From NCBI GenBank assembly GCA_013824835.1, contig PNOM01000002.1, forward strand, positions 34,237-98,236: a DNA stretch of 64,000 nt, read 5' to 3'. Below the pieces are notes generated by a model. That model was not told the origin of the DNA. It saw only the letters and a list, made by a program, of their open reading frames with translations, and did not search any database. Position numbers and translations under genes: made by a program. Source of the DNA: Syntrophus sp. (in: bacteria) (GTDB lineage: Bacteria; Desulfobacterota; Syntrophorhabdia; Syntrophorhabdales; Syntrophorhabdaceae). Each line of letters opens with the position of its first letter. Position 1 is the first letter of the stretch. This document shows positions 26,501 to 34,199 of the stretch, one piece after another.

Positions 26501-26981
26501 TCGGGAGATCCCTGATTCCCTGGTGCCATTTCACTGAAATCATGGGGAGAAAAAGGGGTGACAGGGTCGGGGAAAGACGAAGGAGGGGTAGGGATTACCG
26601 GGCAAGGGGGAGACGTCTGCTTCCCGTGGGACGTAGTACGTACAGTCGCTACGCTCCTTCGGATGTGGGACGTGAAGGCATTATAAAGGCAGCGGATAGC
26701 GGATAGGGTGAGGACGCAGAAGCTGTGAAATAATCTGTTTTGCCGTCACTCCAGTGAATACCCTAAAGGGCACGCGAACTGGAGTCCAGAGGTGCTGTAA
26801 CAGACAGATATTACTGGATACAGGCTTTTGCCGGTATGACGAAAGAGGGGCTGTTCCGATTTTTTTCACAGCTTCTTAGGAAGTAGGGGGGGCACTGCTC
26901 AATAATTTTGTTGAAGAAAAGTAAAGGATTGTTTATTGTGTCACAAGAGGGAAACAGCACACCAATTTAATGAATTGTTGG
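26501..26981. other. Non-coding gap between TerC-type gene and radC, with a dispersed repeat
   Basis: This is the only gene-free stretch above 300 bases. From 26741 to 26842 it contains a repeat-like block: ACTCCAGTGAATACC ... GAACTGGAGTCCAG, then CTGGATACAGGCTTTTGCCGGTATGACG. This last string resembles dispersed repeats common in environmental Proteobacteria. Around 26640-26710 there are small direct repeats (GCGGATA twice; GGGACGT twice). No RNA gene or riboswitch could be recognised. Near 26961-26982 ACCAA ... TTGGT arms border the radC -10 box. Confidence 0.5.
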
Positions 26982-26994
26982 TAAAATTATCGCG

Positions 26995-27666
26995 ATGATA
27001 AAAAGACTGAAGAGTCTACCTGAATTTGACAGGCCCCGTGAGAAGATGGAACAAAAGGGGCCAAAGGCCCTTTCAAATCTTGAGTTGCTGGCTGTGTTGC
27101 TGGGTAGCGGCATTAAAGGTAAAGACGTATTTGAAGTGGCAAGGGACATTCTGAAAGCAACACAAGACAATGTTGCCTCTATAAACTTTGAAACCTTGAG
27201 GAACATTGAAGGCGTTGGCCGTGCAAAGGCCTGTCAGTTAATGGCGGCCATTGAGTACTCTAAAAGATTATTGATGCGGGACAATATTGAAATCAAGGGC
27301 GTACGTGATGTACTGGCATTGACAGGTGAATTGAAGGATAAAAAACAGGAATATTTTCTTACCCTTACACTGGATGGGGCCTCCCGCCTCATACAAAAGA
27401 GAACGGTTTTTATCGGTACCCTCAACAAGAGTATTGTTCATCCCCGGGAGGTATTTGCAGATGCCATACAGGACAGGGCGGCGGGGATTATTTTTGTTCA
27501 TAATCACCCCTCCGGCAATACAGACCCAAGCGAAGAGGACTTTGCCATAACCGAGAGGCTGTCTGAAGTGGCAAAAATCGTTGGCATAGATGTTTTTGAT
27601 CATATTATTATCGGGAAGGACAAACATTTCAGTTTTCAGGCAGAAGGGCTATTAAAGAAACAATAG
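26995..27666 (+). CDS. radC: RadC-family JAB/MPN-domain protein
   Basis: A 223-residue RadC protein: an N-terminal helix-hairpin-helix region (about 60-80, NIEGVGRAKACQL) and a C-terminal JAB1/MPN metalloprotease-like domain with the intact JAMM residues HNHPSGNTDPSEED (about 169-182). Its cellular role is unsettled; it is not essential for repair as once thought, and copies often accompany mobile or restriction loci, as here 43 bases upstream of hsdM. There is no ribosome site; a TAAAAT -10-like box (26982-26987) ends seven bases before the ATG, suggesting a leaderless message. Confidence 0.92.
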   Translation: MIKRLKSLPEFDRPREKMEQKGPKALSNLELLAVLLGSGIKGKDVFEVARDILKATQDNVASINFETLRNIEGVGRAKACQLMAAIEYSKRLLMRDNIEIKGVRDVLALTGELKDKKQEYFLTLTLDGASRLIQKRTVFIGTLNKSIVHPREVFADAIQDRAAGIIFVHNHPSGNTDPSEEDFAITERLSEVAKIVGIDVFDHIIIGKDKHFSFQAEGLLKKQ

Positions 27667-27709
27667 CCGTTGACTATACCGGCAAAGGGAAAAGACAAAA
27701 GGGAAATAC

Positions 27710-29506
27710 ATGATTGATTTTAAGGAAAAGGCAAATCTTATCTGGGCTGTTGCCGATCTGTTGCGCGGCGATTACAAACAGGCCGATTACGGCAAAGTAA
27801 TTTTACCCATGACGGTGCTTCGGCGCCTGGACTCTGTTCTGGAGCCCACAAAACAGAAGGTGCTTGATTTTCTCCCCAAGGTTGCAAAGATGTCCGAGGC
27901 GGCAATCGATGTGACACTTAATAAGGTTGCCGGGTTCAATTTTCATAACCGGAGCAGGTTTAATTTCAAAAAACTGACGGAAGAGCCGAACCATATTGCC
28001 GCCAATTTGCGCAATTTCATCAACGGTTTTTCGGCAAGTGCCCGTGAGATCATCGAGTATTTCAGCTTTGATGATCACATTACGCGGATAGACGATCCCA
28101 GGACAAACCTCCTTTTTCTGGTGGTCAAGCGCTTTGAAGAGATTGATCTGAACAACATGACATCCATTGAGATGGGGTATGTCTTTGAAGAACTTATCCG
28201 GCGGTTTGCAGAACTTTCCAATGAGACAGCAGGAGAGCACTTTACCCCCAGGGAAGTAATCCGTCTCATGGTTAACCTGCTCTTTCTGAATGATCGGGAA
28301 ATCCTGACTAAAAAAGGCATTGTCAAGACCCTCTATGACCCTACGAGCGGCACGGGCGGTATGCTCTCTATAGCTGAAGAATATCTGCAGGAATTGAACC
28401 CGGAAGCCCGTCTGGAGGTCTTCGGTCAGGAGATCAACCCGGAATCCTATGCCATCTGCAAATCAGATATGCTCATAAAAGGGCAAAATCCAGCCAACAT
28501 CAAATTCGGCAACACTTTCACGGTAGATGGTCTGGAATACGAGAAGTTTGACTATATGCTTTCCAACCCTCCCTTCGGGGTTGAGTGGCGCAAGGCGGAG
28601 AAGATCATAAAAGGCGAATACGACAAGAAGGGTTTTGCCGGACGGTTCGGCGCAGGGCTCCCCCGCATCAACGATGGGTCCTTTCTCTTTCTGCAGCACA
28701 TGATCTCCAAGATGAAGCCTGCGAATGGCGGCTCCCGTATCGGTATTGTATTCAACGGTTCACCTCTTTTCACCGGCGGGGCAGGTAGCGGAGAAAGCGA
28801 AATTCGTAAATGGATTATTGAGAACGACATGCTCGAAGCAATAGTGGCCATGCCTGACCAGCTCTTCTATAACACCGGCATATCAACCTACATCTGGATT
28901 GTCACGAACCGGAAGAGTGCCCAACGAAAAGGAAAGATACAACTTATCAACGCCACTGGGCAAAAAGATGCGGAGGAAGGCAGTCCCAACCGGTTTTGGC
29001 TCAAGATGAAAAGCCTCGGCAACAAGCGTAAGGAAATCGGCGATGGCAAAAACAGCAAGCCTGACCAGATCAGTTATATTACACAGATTTATGGTGACTT
29101 CCAGGAAGGCCCATTCTGCAAAATTTTCCCAAATGAGTACTTTGCCTATTGGCGGGTAACAGTAGAGAGGCCATTACGGGACGAGAAAGGAACAATCGAA
29201 ACCGACAAAAACGGCAGATCAAAGGCGGATAGCAGCTTACGGGACTATGAGAATATTCCGTTTTTGAGAGAACAAAAAGGCAAGTTGGTTAAACAGACCA
29301 TAGAGGAGTATTTTGAGCGTGAGGTCAAACCTCATGTACCGGATGCCTGGATTGACGAAAGCAAAACCAAAGTGGGCTATGAGATAAACTTTACAAAATA
29401 TTTCTATGAGTTTAAACCATTGCGGAGCCTGGAAGAGATAAGAAGAAACATACTGGCATTGGAAAAAGAGACGGAAGGCATGATCAGGAAGGTTATCGAA
29501 GAATGA
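27710..29506 (+). CDS. hsdM: Type I restriction-modification DNA methyltransferase subunit HsdM (system 1)
   Basis: A 598-residue N6-adenine methyltransferase. The helical N-terminal HsdM domain (about 1-150) starts with FKEKANLIWAVADLLRG, then the catalytic domain with SAM motif DPTSGTGGMLSIAEEY (about 209-224) and catalytic NPPFGVEW (about 286-293). With HsdS it makes the modification enzyme and with HsdR the restriction complex. It is longer than many HsdM proteins because of an extended C-terminal segment. Its TGA overlaps the start of a transposase gene that separates it from hsdS. Confidence 0.95.
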   Translation: MIDFKEKANLIWAVADLLRGDYKQADYGKVILPMTVLRRLDSVLEPTKQKVLDFLPKVAKMSEAAIDVTLNKVAGFNFHNRSRFNFKKLTEEPNHIAANLRNFINGFSASAREIIEYFSFDDHITRIDDPRTNLLFLVVKRFEEIDLNNMTSIEMGYVFEELIRRFAELSNETAGEHFTPREVIRLMVNLLFLNDREILTKKGIVKTLYDPTSGTGGMLSIAEEYLQELNPEARLEVFGQEINPESYAICKSDMLIKGQNPANIKFGNTFTVDGLEYEKFDYMLSNPPFGVEWRKAEKIIKGEYDKKGFAGRFGAGLPRINDGSFLFLQHMISKMKPANGGSRIGIVFNGSPLFTGGAGSGESEIRKWIIENDMLEAIVAMPDQLFYNTGISTYIWIVTNRKSAQRKGKIQLINATGQKDAEEGSPNRFWLKMKSLGNKRKEIGDGKNSKPDQISYITQIYGDFQEGPFCKIFPNEYFAYWRVTVERPLRDEKGTIETDKNGRSKADSSLRDYENIPFLREQKGKLVKQTIEEYFEREVKPHVPDAWIDESKTKVGYEINFTKYFYEFKPLRSLEEIRRNILALEKETEGMIRKVIEE

Positions 29507-30177
29507 TGGACAAATTCAAGAATACGTTTAAAATATCTTCCAGTCGTCTTAAAGGCTGGGATTACGGCGCACGTGGTCTGTATTTTGTAACGATTTGTAC
29601 GCACAACAGAGCAAATCATTTTGGTGAAATAGATATACAGTCCCCCATGGTAGAGACGCAAGATTTTGCGTCTCTACGTCTCGTGTCTCTGCAACCCTCT
29701 GAAATTGGGGGTATTGCGTGCCAGTATTGGCTTGAAATTCCTCTCCATTTTCCTTTTGTGGAATTGGACGCATTTGTGGTTATGCCCAACCATATTCACG
29801 GAGTTATATCTATTGACAAGCCTGATCTTGGCGAAAAAAGAAAAAACAAGTTTGGTCCGCAATCACAAAACCTTGGTTCGATTATCAGGGGTTATAAGGC
29901 AGCAGTAAAAAAATATGCTACTACCCACAGCATCGCATTTGCATGGCAGGCTAGGTTTTATGAACATATTGTCCGTTCAGAAAAAGACCTCAATAATATC
30001 AGACAATATATTAATGAAAACCCGTTAAAATGGGATATGGATGTGAATAATCCCAAGAATAAGGTTTCCGTAAATCGGGATACAGAAATATGTTTCGAGA
30101 CGGGGCAGGTAGAGACGCAAGATTTTGCGTCTCTACGACAAGGACAAAATTTATATGAAACGGTACGGGAAATATAG
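29503..30177 (+). CDS. REP-associated tyrosine transposase (RAYT, Y1_Tnp family)
   Basis: A 224-residue HUH-type single-strand transposase of the IS200/IS605-like Y1 family. Seen: GWDYGARGLYFVTICTHNR at the N terminus, the HUH motif PNHIHGVI (about 93-100) and the nucleophile region ARFYEHIVRSEKDLNNIRQYI (about 150-170). Such enzymes are thought to process REP palindromes. Two copies of a 28-base palindrome lie inside this very gene, each read in the same frame as VETQDFASLR (about 50-59 and 203-212). The gene is wedged between hsdM and hsdS, overlaps hsdM by ATGA, and its last codons run into the hsdS start, so its original C terminus has probably been replaced by read-through sequence. Confidence 0.88.
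   Translation: MMDKFKNTFKISSSRLKGWDYGARGLYFVTICTHNRANHFGEIDIQSPMVETQDFASLRLVSLQPSEIGGIACQYWLEIPLHFPFVELDAFVVMPNHIHGVISIDKPDLGEKRKNKFGPQSQNLGSIIRGYKAAVKKYATTHSIAFAWQARFYEHIVRSEKDLNNIRQYINENPLKWDMDVNNPKNKVSVNRDTEICFETGQVETQDFASLRQGQNLYETVREI
29650..29677. repeat. REP-type palindrome, copy 1, inside the transposase gene
   Basis: Perfect 12-base arms, GTAGAGACGCAA and TTGCGTCTCTAC, separated by GATT. It is read in frame as VETQDFASLR between the N-terminal strand and the rest of the transposase. Confidence 0.9.
30109..30136. repeat. REP-type palindrome, copy 2, at the transposase 3' end and 18 bases before hsdS
   Basis: Identical in arms and loop to copy 1 (29650-29677). It ends 18 bases before the hsdS ATG, so the hairpin would stand directly upstream of the hsdS ribosome site in the message. 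Confidence 0.9.
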
Positions 30178-31408
30178 ACCATCAGGAATTGCGTGGATCG
30201 GGGATATACCGGAGCATTGGGAATTGAAGAAACTGAAATGGTTTTTTCGGCTTAGTAGAGGTTTTGATTTACCATCATCAGATTTTATTCAAGGGGGATA
30301 TCCGGTATATGGTTCTAACGGAATTATAGGTTATCATAACGAACTTAAGGCAAAAGGTCCAGGGATCATCGTGGGGCGCTCTGGAAGCGTAGGCGAAGTA
30401 AACTACGTTGAATCCGATTTCTGGCCACACAATACTTGTCTATATGTTGAGGAAAACACTGACAATGATTGGAAATACATTTTCTACTACTTAAGGAGCA
30501 TGGATTTAGCATCCTTAAGCTCAGGGACGGCGGTAGGAACACTGAACAGGAATTATATTCATGATGAAACCGTAGCGTTTCCCCCCAAATCAGCTCAATC
30601 CGCCATCACATCCTACCTTGACCGTAAGACCGCTGAAATTGATGACCTTATTGCCAAAAAACACCGGTTGATTGACCTGCTCAATGAAGAAAAGACGGCC
30701 ATTATCAACCATGCGGTCACAAAGGGTCTCAATCCCGACGTACCCATGAAAGACAGCGGTATCCCGTGGCTGGGGAACATACCCATGCAATGGGAGGTAG
30801 TACGACTAAAATGGATTTCGATGATTAACCCATCCAGGAACATGTCGGATTATGAAAAAGATTCCGAAGAGTTTGTAACCTTTCTTCCAATGGAAAGAGT
30901 CTTCGAAGACTGTAGTTTTGACAACTCTATCAGAAAGACCATCTCTGAGCTATGGACTGGATTCACATATTTTGAGGAAGGTGATGTAATCGTAGCAAAA
31001 ATAACACCTTGTTTTGAGAATGGAAAGGGTGCCCTGTTAGAAAATCTTGGTAGCAAAATTGGATTTGGTTCTACAGAATTTCATGTATTGAGAGCCAAGA
31101 AGGGAGTTTTGCCAAGATTCCTATTTTATTTAACGAGGACGAAGATATTTAAGAGCATGGGCGAAGCTTTGATGTATGGTGCTGCGGGGCAGAAAAGAGT
31201 TCCAACATCTTTTCTGGAGGAGTTCGTTCTTGGGCTCCCTTTTGTTGGAGAGCAACGCAAAATAGTCGATTACATTGACCAAAAGACAACTAGTATAAGG
31301 AGTACGATTTCAAAAATTAAAGTGGAAATCTCCCTCCTCCAGGAATACCGCATGGCCCTGATCAGCGAGGCAGTGACAGGCAAGATAGACGTAAGGGGAG
31401 CTAACTGA
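30155..31408 (+). CDS. hsdS: Type I restriction-modification specificity subunit HsdS (system 1)
   Basis: A 417-residue protein with two target-recognition domains, each introduced by a similar phrase: YRPSGIAWIGDIPEHWELKK near the start and DSGIPWLGNIPMQWEVV (about 205-221). Each is followed by a helical spacer (LDRKTAEIDDLIAKKHRLIDLL; IDQKTTSIRSTISKI). The two helices pack as the dimer of conserved regions that contacts HsdM. The start ATG 30155 lies within the last codons of the transposase gene, after an AAGGA about ten bases upstream. Intact by length. The bipartite DNA target cannot be predicted. Confidence 0.93.
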   Translation: MKRYGKYRPSGIAWIGDIPEHWELKKLKWFFRLSRGFDLPSSDFIQGGYPVYGSNGIIGYHNELKAKGPGIIVGRSGSVGEVNYVESDFWPHNTCLYVEENTDNDWKYIFYYLRSMDLASLSSGTAVGTLNRNYIHDETVAFPPKSAQSAITSYLDRKTAEIDDLIAKKHRLIDLLNEEKTAIINHAVTKGLNPDVPMKDSGIPWLGNIPMQWEVVRLKWISMINPSRNMSDYEKDSEEFVTFLPMERVFEDCSFDNSIRKTISELWTGFTYFEEGDVIVAKITPCFENGKGALLENLGSKIGFGSTEFHVLRAKKGVLPRFLFYLTRTKIFKSMGEALMYGAAGQKRVPTSFLEEFVLGLPFVGEQRKIVDYIDQKTTSIRSTISKIKVEISLLQEYRMALISEAVTGKIDVRGAN

Positions 31409-31409
31409 T

Positions 31410-32423
31410 ATGACGCTCTGTGTCGCATGGGTTCGTCAGGCAGATAACAATGAGGAATTGGTTTTTGCAACAGACAGTGCCCTCACTGGCGGCGAGAAGT
31501 GGAATAGCGGCATCAAGCTTTTTGAACTGCCCCGCAAAGACTGCCTGCTCTGCTTTGCCGGGAGCACCTTCCGGGCCTATCCGCTGGTCCTCCATCTGAT
31601 TTCTTCCATTCGATTTAATGCCGGGCTGCAAAACCCCCACACAGACATCGTGTATGTCCTGGAGTACCTATCTGAACTGTTTACCAATCTCGTAAAAGGA
31701 GTCATTTCCGAGATAGCTGGTGAAGATATCCATGAACTGCGCAGCGGCGCAAAGTTTCTCTTTGGGGGCTGGAGTTGGCAAGAGAACCGATTCAGGATTT
31801 GGGAATTGTATTATGAGAAAGTTATCGAGGGCTTTATTTACAAAGAACATTCTGCGTCCGAAAAGTCTCGAATCGCATCGTTTCTGGGAGATCCTGAGCC
31901 TATTGTGGGCGAACTCGCCCGGGATGCTTACAAAAAACTGATGATTGAGGGGGACTTTGATCGAAAACTGGACATGGAGCCCATAATTGTTTTGCGAAAT
32001 CTGGCCAGAGACAAAGCAATACGAGAAGTGGATGGTTCATTGCAGGTTGCCAAGGTTTATCGGTCCGGCACATCGGAGTTTTTTGGCGTCTACTGGCCGT
32101 CGGTAGCCGGCTTACCTTGTTTGCAGGGGCAGGAGTTTAAGCATTTCGACAAACCGGGGGTGCGCTACTTCGACCCTGATACTTTTGAGGTCATGGAAGA
32201 ACAGCTTCCCGAGTACATCGGTAATCTGGATGCCTTGAGTGCGCTCGAAGATTTCGTTTTCATAAAGGACTGTTATCCGGATGGTACCTTAAAAGATGAC
32301 TTGAGTGAAAGAGAACGAGACCGTTTGCTCGCAACATTTCAAGCCCATTCTTACCGTGAGTTTATCAATGACTTAAAAAAAGCACTGACCGGCGCCTATC
32401 TTCAGGAAAGACAGGAAGGATAG
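31410..32423 (+). CDS. Putative HslV/proteasome-like Ntn-hydrolase in the restriction operon
   Basis: A 337-residue protein I do not recognise as a named family, but the first about 60 residues match the pattern of proteasome beta/HslV subunits: MTLCVAWV at the start, LVFATDSALTGG (about 17-28), IKLFELP (35-41) and LLCFAGSTFRA (about 45-56). If aligned to HslV, Thr2 (exposed after Met removal), Asp22 and Lys36 fall near the catalytic Thr1, Asp17 and Lys33 positions. The remainder (about 100-337) is not similar to anything I know. The gene begins one base after hsdS and is followed by an AlbA_2 gene with its own promoter. Alternative: an inactive structural homologue. The family relation is an inference from sequence pattern only. 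Confidence 0.6.
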   Translation: MTLCVAWVRQADNNEELVFATDSALTGGEKWNSGIKLFELPRKDCLLCFAGSTFRAYPLVLHLISSIRFNAGLQNPHTDIVYVLEYLSELFTNLVKGVISEIAGEDIHELRSGAKFLFGGWSWQENRFRIWELYYEKVIEGFIYKEHSASEKSRIASFLGDPEPIVGELARDAYKKLMIEGDFDRKLDMEPIIVLRNLARDKAIREVDGSLQVAKVYRSGTSEFFGVYWPSVAGLPCLQGQEFKHFDKPGVRYFDPDTFEVMEEQLPEYIGNLDALSALEDFVFIKDCYPDGTLKDDLSERERDRLLATFQAHSYREFINDLKKALTGAYLQERQEG

Positions 32424-32450
32424 GATAATCAGCATATGAACGATAAAACC

Positions 32451-32479
32451 TTGGTTTATAAGGTGGTAACGGGTATAAT
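32451..32479 (+). promoter_or_regulatory. Internal promoter for the AlbA_2 regulator, leaderless arrangement
   Basis: TTGGTT (32451-32456) and a perfect TATAAT (32474-32479), 17 bases apart. The ATG of the regulator follows nine bases after the -10 box, leaving at most a few untranslated bases and no ribosome site. Confidence 0.6.
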
Positions 32480-32488
32480 TTAGATTAT

Positions 32489-34153
32489 ATGACAAACAAA
32501 GAATTACTCGCCAAGCTGAATGAATTGCGTCATCTCCCCGCCGAGACAGAGGTGTTTGAATTTAAAGAGGCCAAGAACAGTTATGACTTTCCCAAACTGG
32601 GTAAGTACTTCTCTGCCTTGTCAAACGAGGCCAATCTTAAGGGCAAAACCCATGCGTGGCTGATCTTCGGAATCAAGGACAAAGGAAGAACGATAGTCGG
32701 CAGCCGGTTTCGACCAAGCCGTAAAGATTTGGATAGTCTAAAAGGAGAGATAGCGAAAAAAACAACAAACCGGATCACCTTTATTGAAATCTATGAGATC
32801 TATCTGCCGGAGGGACGTGTGCTTATGCTGCAAATCCCTGCTGCACCAAAGGGGATACCGATTGCCTTTGAAGGTCATTACTATGGTAGAGACGGGGAGG
32901 AGCTGTCACCGTTAAATCTGGAAGAAATTGAACGAATCAGGTCGCGGGCGCTTATCGAAGATTGGAGCGCTGCTATCGTGCCCGACGCCACTATTGATGA
33001 TCTTGACCCGGCAGCAATTGAAAAGGCACGGGAAAACTTCAGAAGCAAATTTCCTGAAAAGGTTGCCGAACTAGATGGTTGGGATACCATTACCTTCCTA
33101 AACAAGGCCCGGATTACCTTCAAGGGGAAAATCACACGAACTGCAATTGTTTTGCTTGGCAGAGAAGAGTCTGAACGTTTTATAAGTCCGTCAGAAGCCA
33201 AGATTCGGTGGTTGTTAAAAGATGCCGGCGGTAACGACAAGGACTACCGAATTGAAGGCTGTCCTTTGCTTCTGGCTGTGGACAGGATATATGCCAGAAT
33301 CCGCAACCTGAAATACCGTTATATGAAAGATGGCACTCTCTTCCCTGACGAGGTAGACCAGTACGAACCTTTTGTAATCCGTGAAGCCATCAATAATTGC
33401 ATTGCCCACCAGGATTATACGTTGGGTGGACGTATCAATGTAGTGGAAATGGATGATCTGCTGGTGTTTACCAACTTGGGCAGTTTCATCCCCGGATCTG
33501 TGGAAAAGGTAGTAATAGAAGATGCCCCTGAGGAGCATTACCGGAACAGATTTCTTGCCACCGCTATGTTTAACCTGAAGATGGTTGATACGGCCGGAGG
33601 GGGCATAAGGAAGATGTTCAATTACCAGCGGGCAAGATTTTTCCCCATGCCGGAATATGATCTTTCAGGCGGCAAGGTAAAAGTGACGGTTATTGGCAAG
33701 GTTCTGGATTTGGATTTTGCACGGGTACTTGCAAAAAAGCGAAATTTGGGCCTGGAAGAGATCATGATGCTCGACAAGGTTCAAAAGAAAAAAGGACTTT
33801 CCGAAGCTGAAATTAATCACCTGAAAGGAAAAGGGCTCATAGAAGGCAGAAAACCCAGCTTTCACATTTCTTCTGATGTTGCAGAAAAGACTGGTTTGAA
33901 AGCTGAATACATCAGGACGCGGGGTTTGAAAGATGACCACTTTAAGAAACTGATCCTTGAGTACTTGGATAAATATGGTAAGGCGTCCAAAGAAGAGATT
34001 GACAAGCTCTTGTTGGATATACTCCCCGGTGTTTTAGATATAAAACAACGCAAAAACAAGACACGTAATCTGGTCTATGCTATGTCGAAAAGAGATAAAA
34101 CCATTATAAATATGGGAACTAACAGACGTCCAAAATGGGTCCGGGTAAGATAA
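32489..34153 (+). CDS. AlbA_2 / HATPase regulator-like protein linked to type I restriction
   Basis: A 554-residue protein of the AlbA_2 (Schlafen-like) plus GHKL-type ATPase family often labelled RecG-like or transcriptional regulator. AlbA_2 domain about 15-135 (VFEFKEAKNSYDF, HAWLIFGIKDKGR, GHYYGRDGEELSPL). ATPase domain about 280-400, with REAINNCIAHQDYTLGG and DTAGGGIRKMF. The C-terminal half carries winged-helix-like segments ending in a basic tail. Such proteins are common in type I restriction operons; a regulatory or accessory role is likely but unproven. Its stop lies in the first unit of an 11-bp tandem repeat. Confidence 0.8.
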   Translation: MTNKELLAKLNELRHLPAETEVFEFKEAKNSYDFPKLGKYFSALSNEANLKGKTHAWLIFGIKDKGRTIVGSRFRPSRKDLDSLKGEIAKKTTNRITFIEIYEIYLPEGRVLMLQIPAAPKGIPIAFEGHYYGRDGEELSPLNLEEIERIRSRALIEDWSAAIVPDATIDDLDPAAIEKARENFRSKFPEKVAELDGWDTITFLNKARITFKGKITRTAIVLLGREESERFISPSEAKIRWLLKDAGGNDKDYRIEGCPLLLAVDRIYARIRNLKYRYMKDGTLFPDEVDQYEPFVIREAINNCIAHQDYTLGGRINVVEMDDLLVFTNLGSFIPGSVEKVVIEDAPEEHYRNRFLATAMFNLKMVDTAGGGIRKMFNYQRARFFPMPEYDLSGGKVKVTVIGKVLDLDFARVLAKKRNLGLEEIMMLDKVQKKKGLSEAEINHLKGKGLIEGRKPSFHISSDVAEKTGLKAEYIRTRGLKDDHFKKLILEYLDKYGKASKEEIDKLLLDILPGVLDIKQRKNKTRNLVYAMSKRDKTIINMGTNRRPKWVRVR

Positions 34154-34199
34154 ACTTTAGATAAACTTTAGATAAACTTTAGATAAACTTTAGATAAAC
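34149..34199 (+). repeat. 11-bp tandem repeat between the regulator and hsdR
   Basis: Four full copies of GATAAACTTTA (34149-34192) plus a partial copy (GATAAAC). The array starts in the stop codon of the regulator gene and ends at the hsdR ATG (34200). There is no ribosome site for hsdR in it. One unit is close to one helical turn, and copy changes would shift the spacing between the two genes by 11 bases. Confidence 0.9.

Noticed and set aside
26446..26700. Possible yybP-ykoY manganese riboswitch upstream of the TerC-type gene
   Set aside because: TerC genes often have one, but I could not find the conserved internal loops; the promoter lies only about 45 bases from the start, leaving no room in the leader.
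26681..26869. 62-codon minus-strand frame in the gap before radC
   Set aside because: It is made of the dispersed repeat block and has no ribosome site or family resemblance.
34149..34199. CRISPR-like array
   Set aside because: Units are contiguous 11-mers without spacers; a simple tandem repeat.
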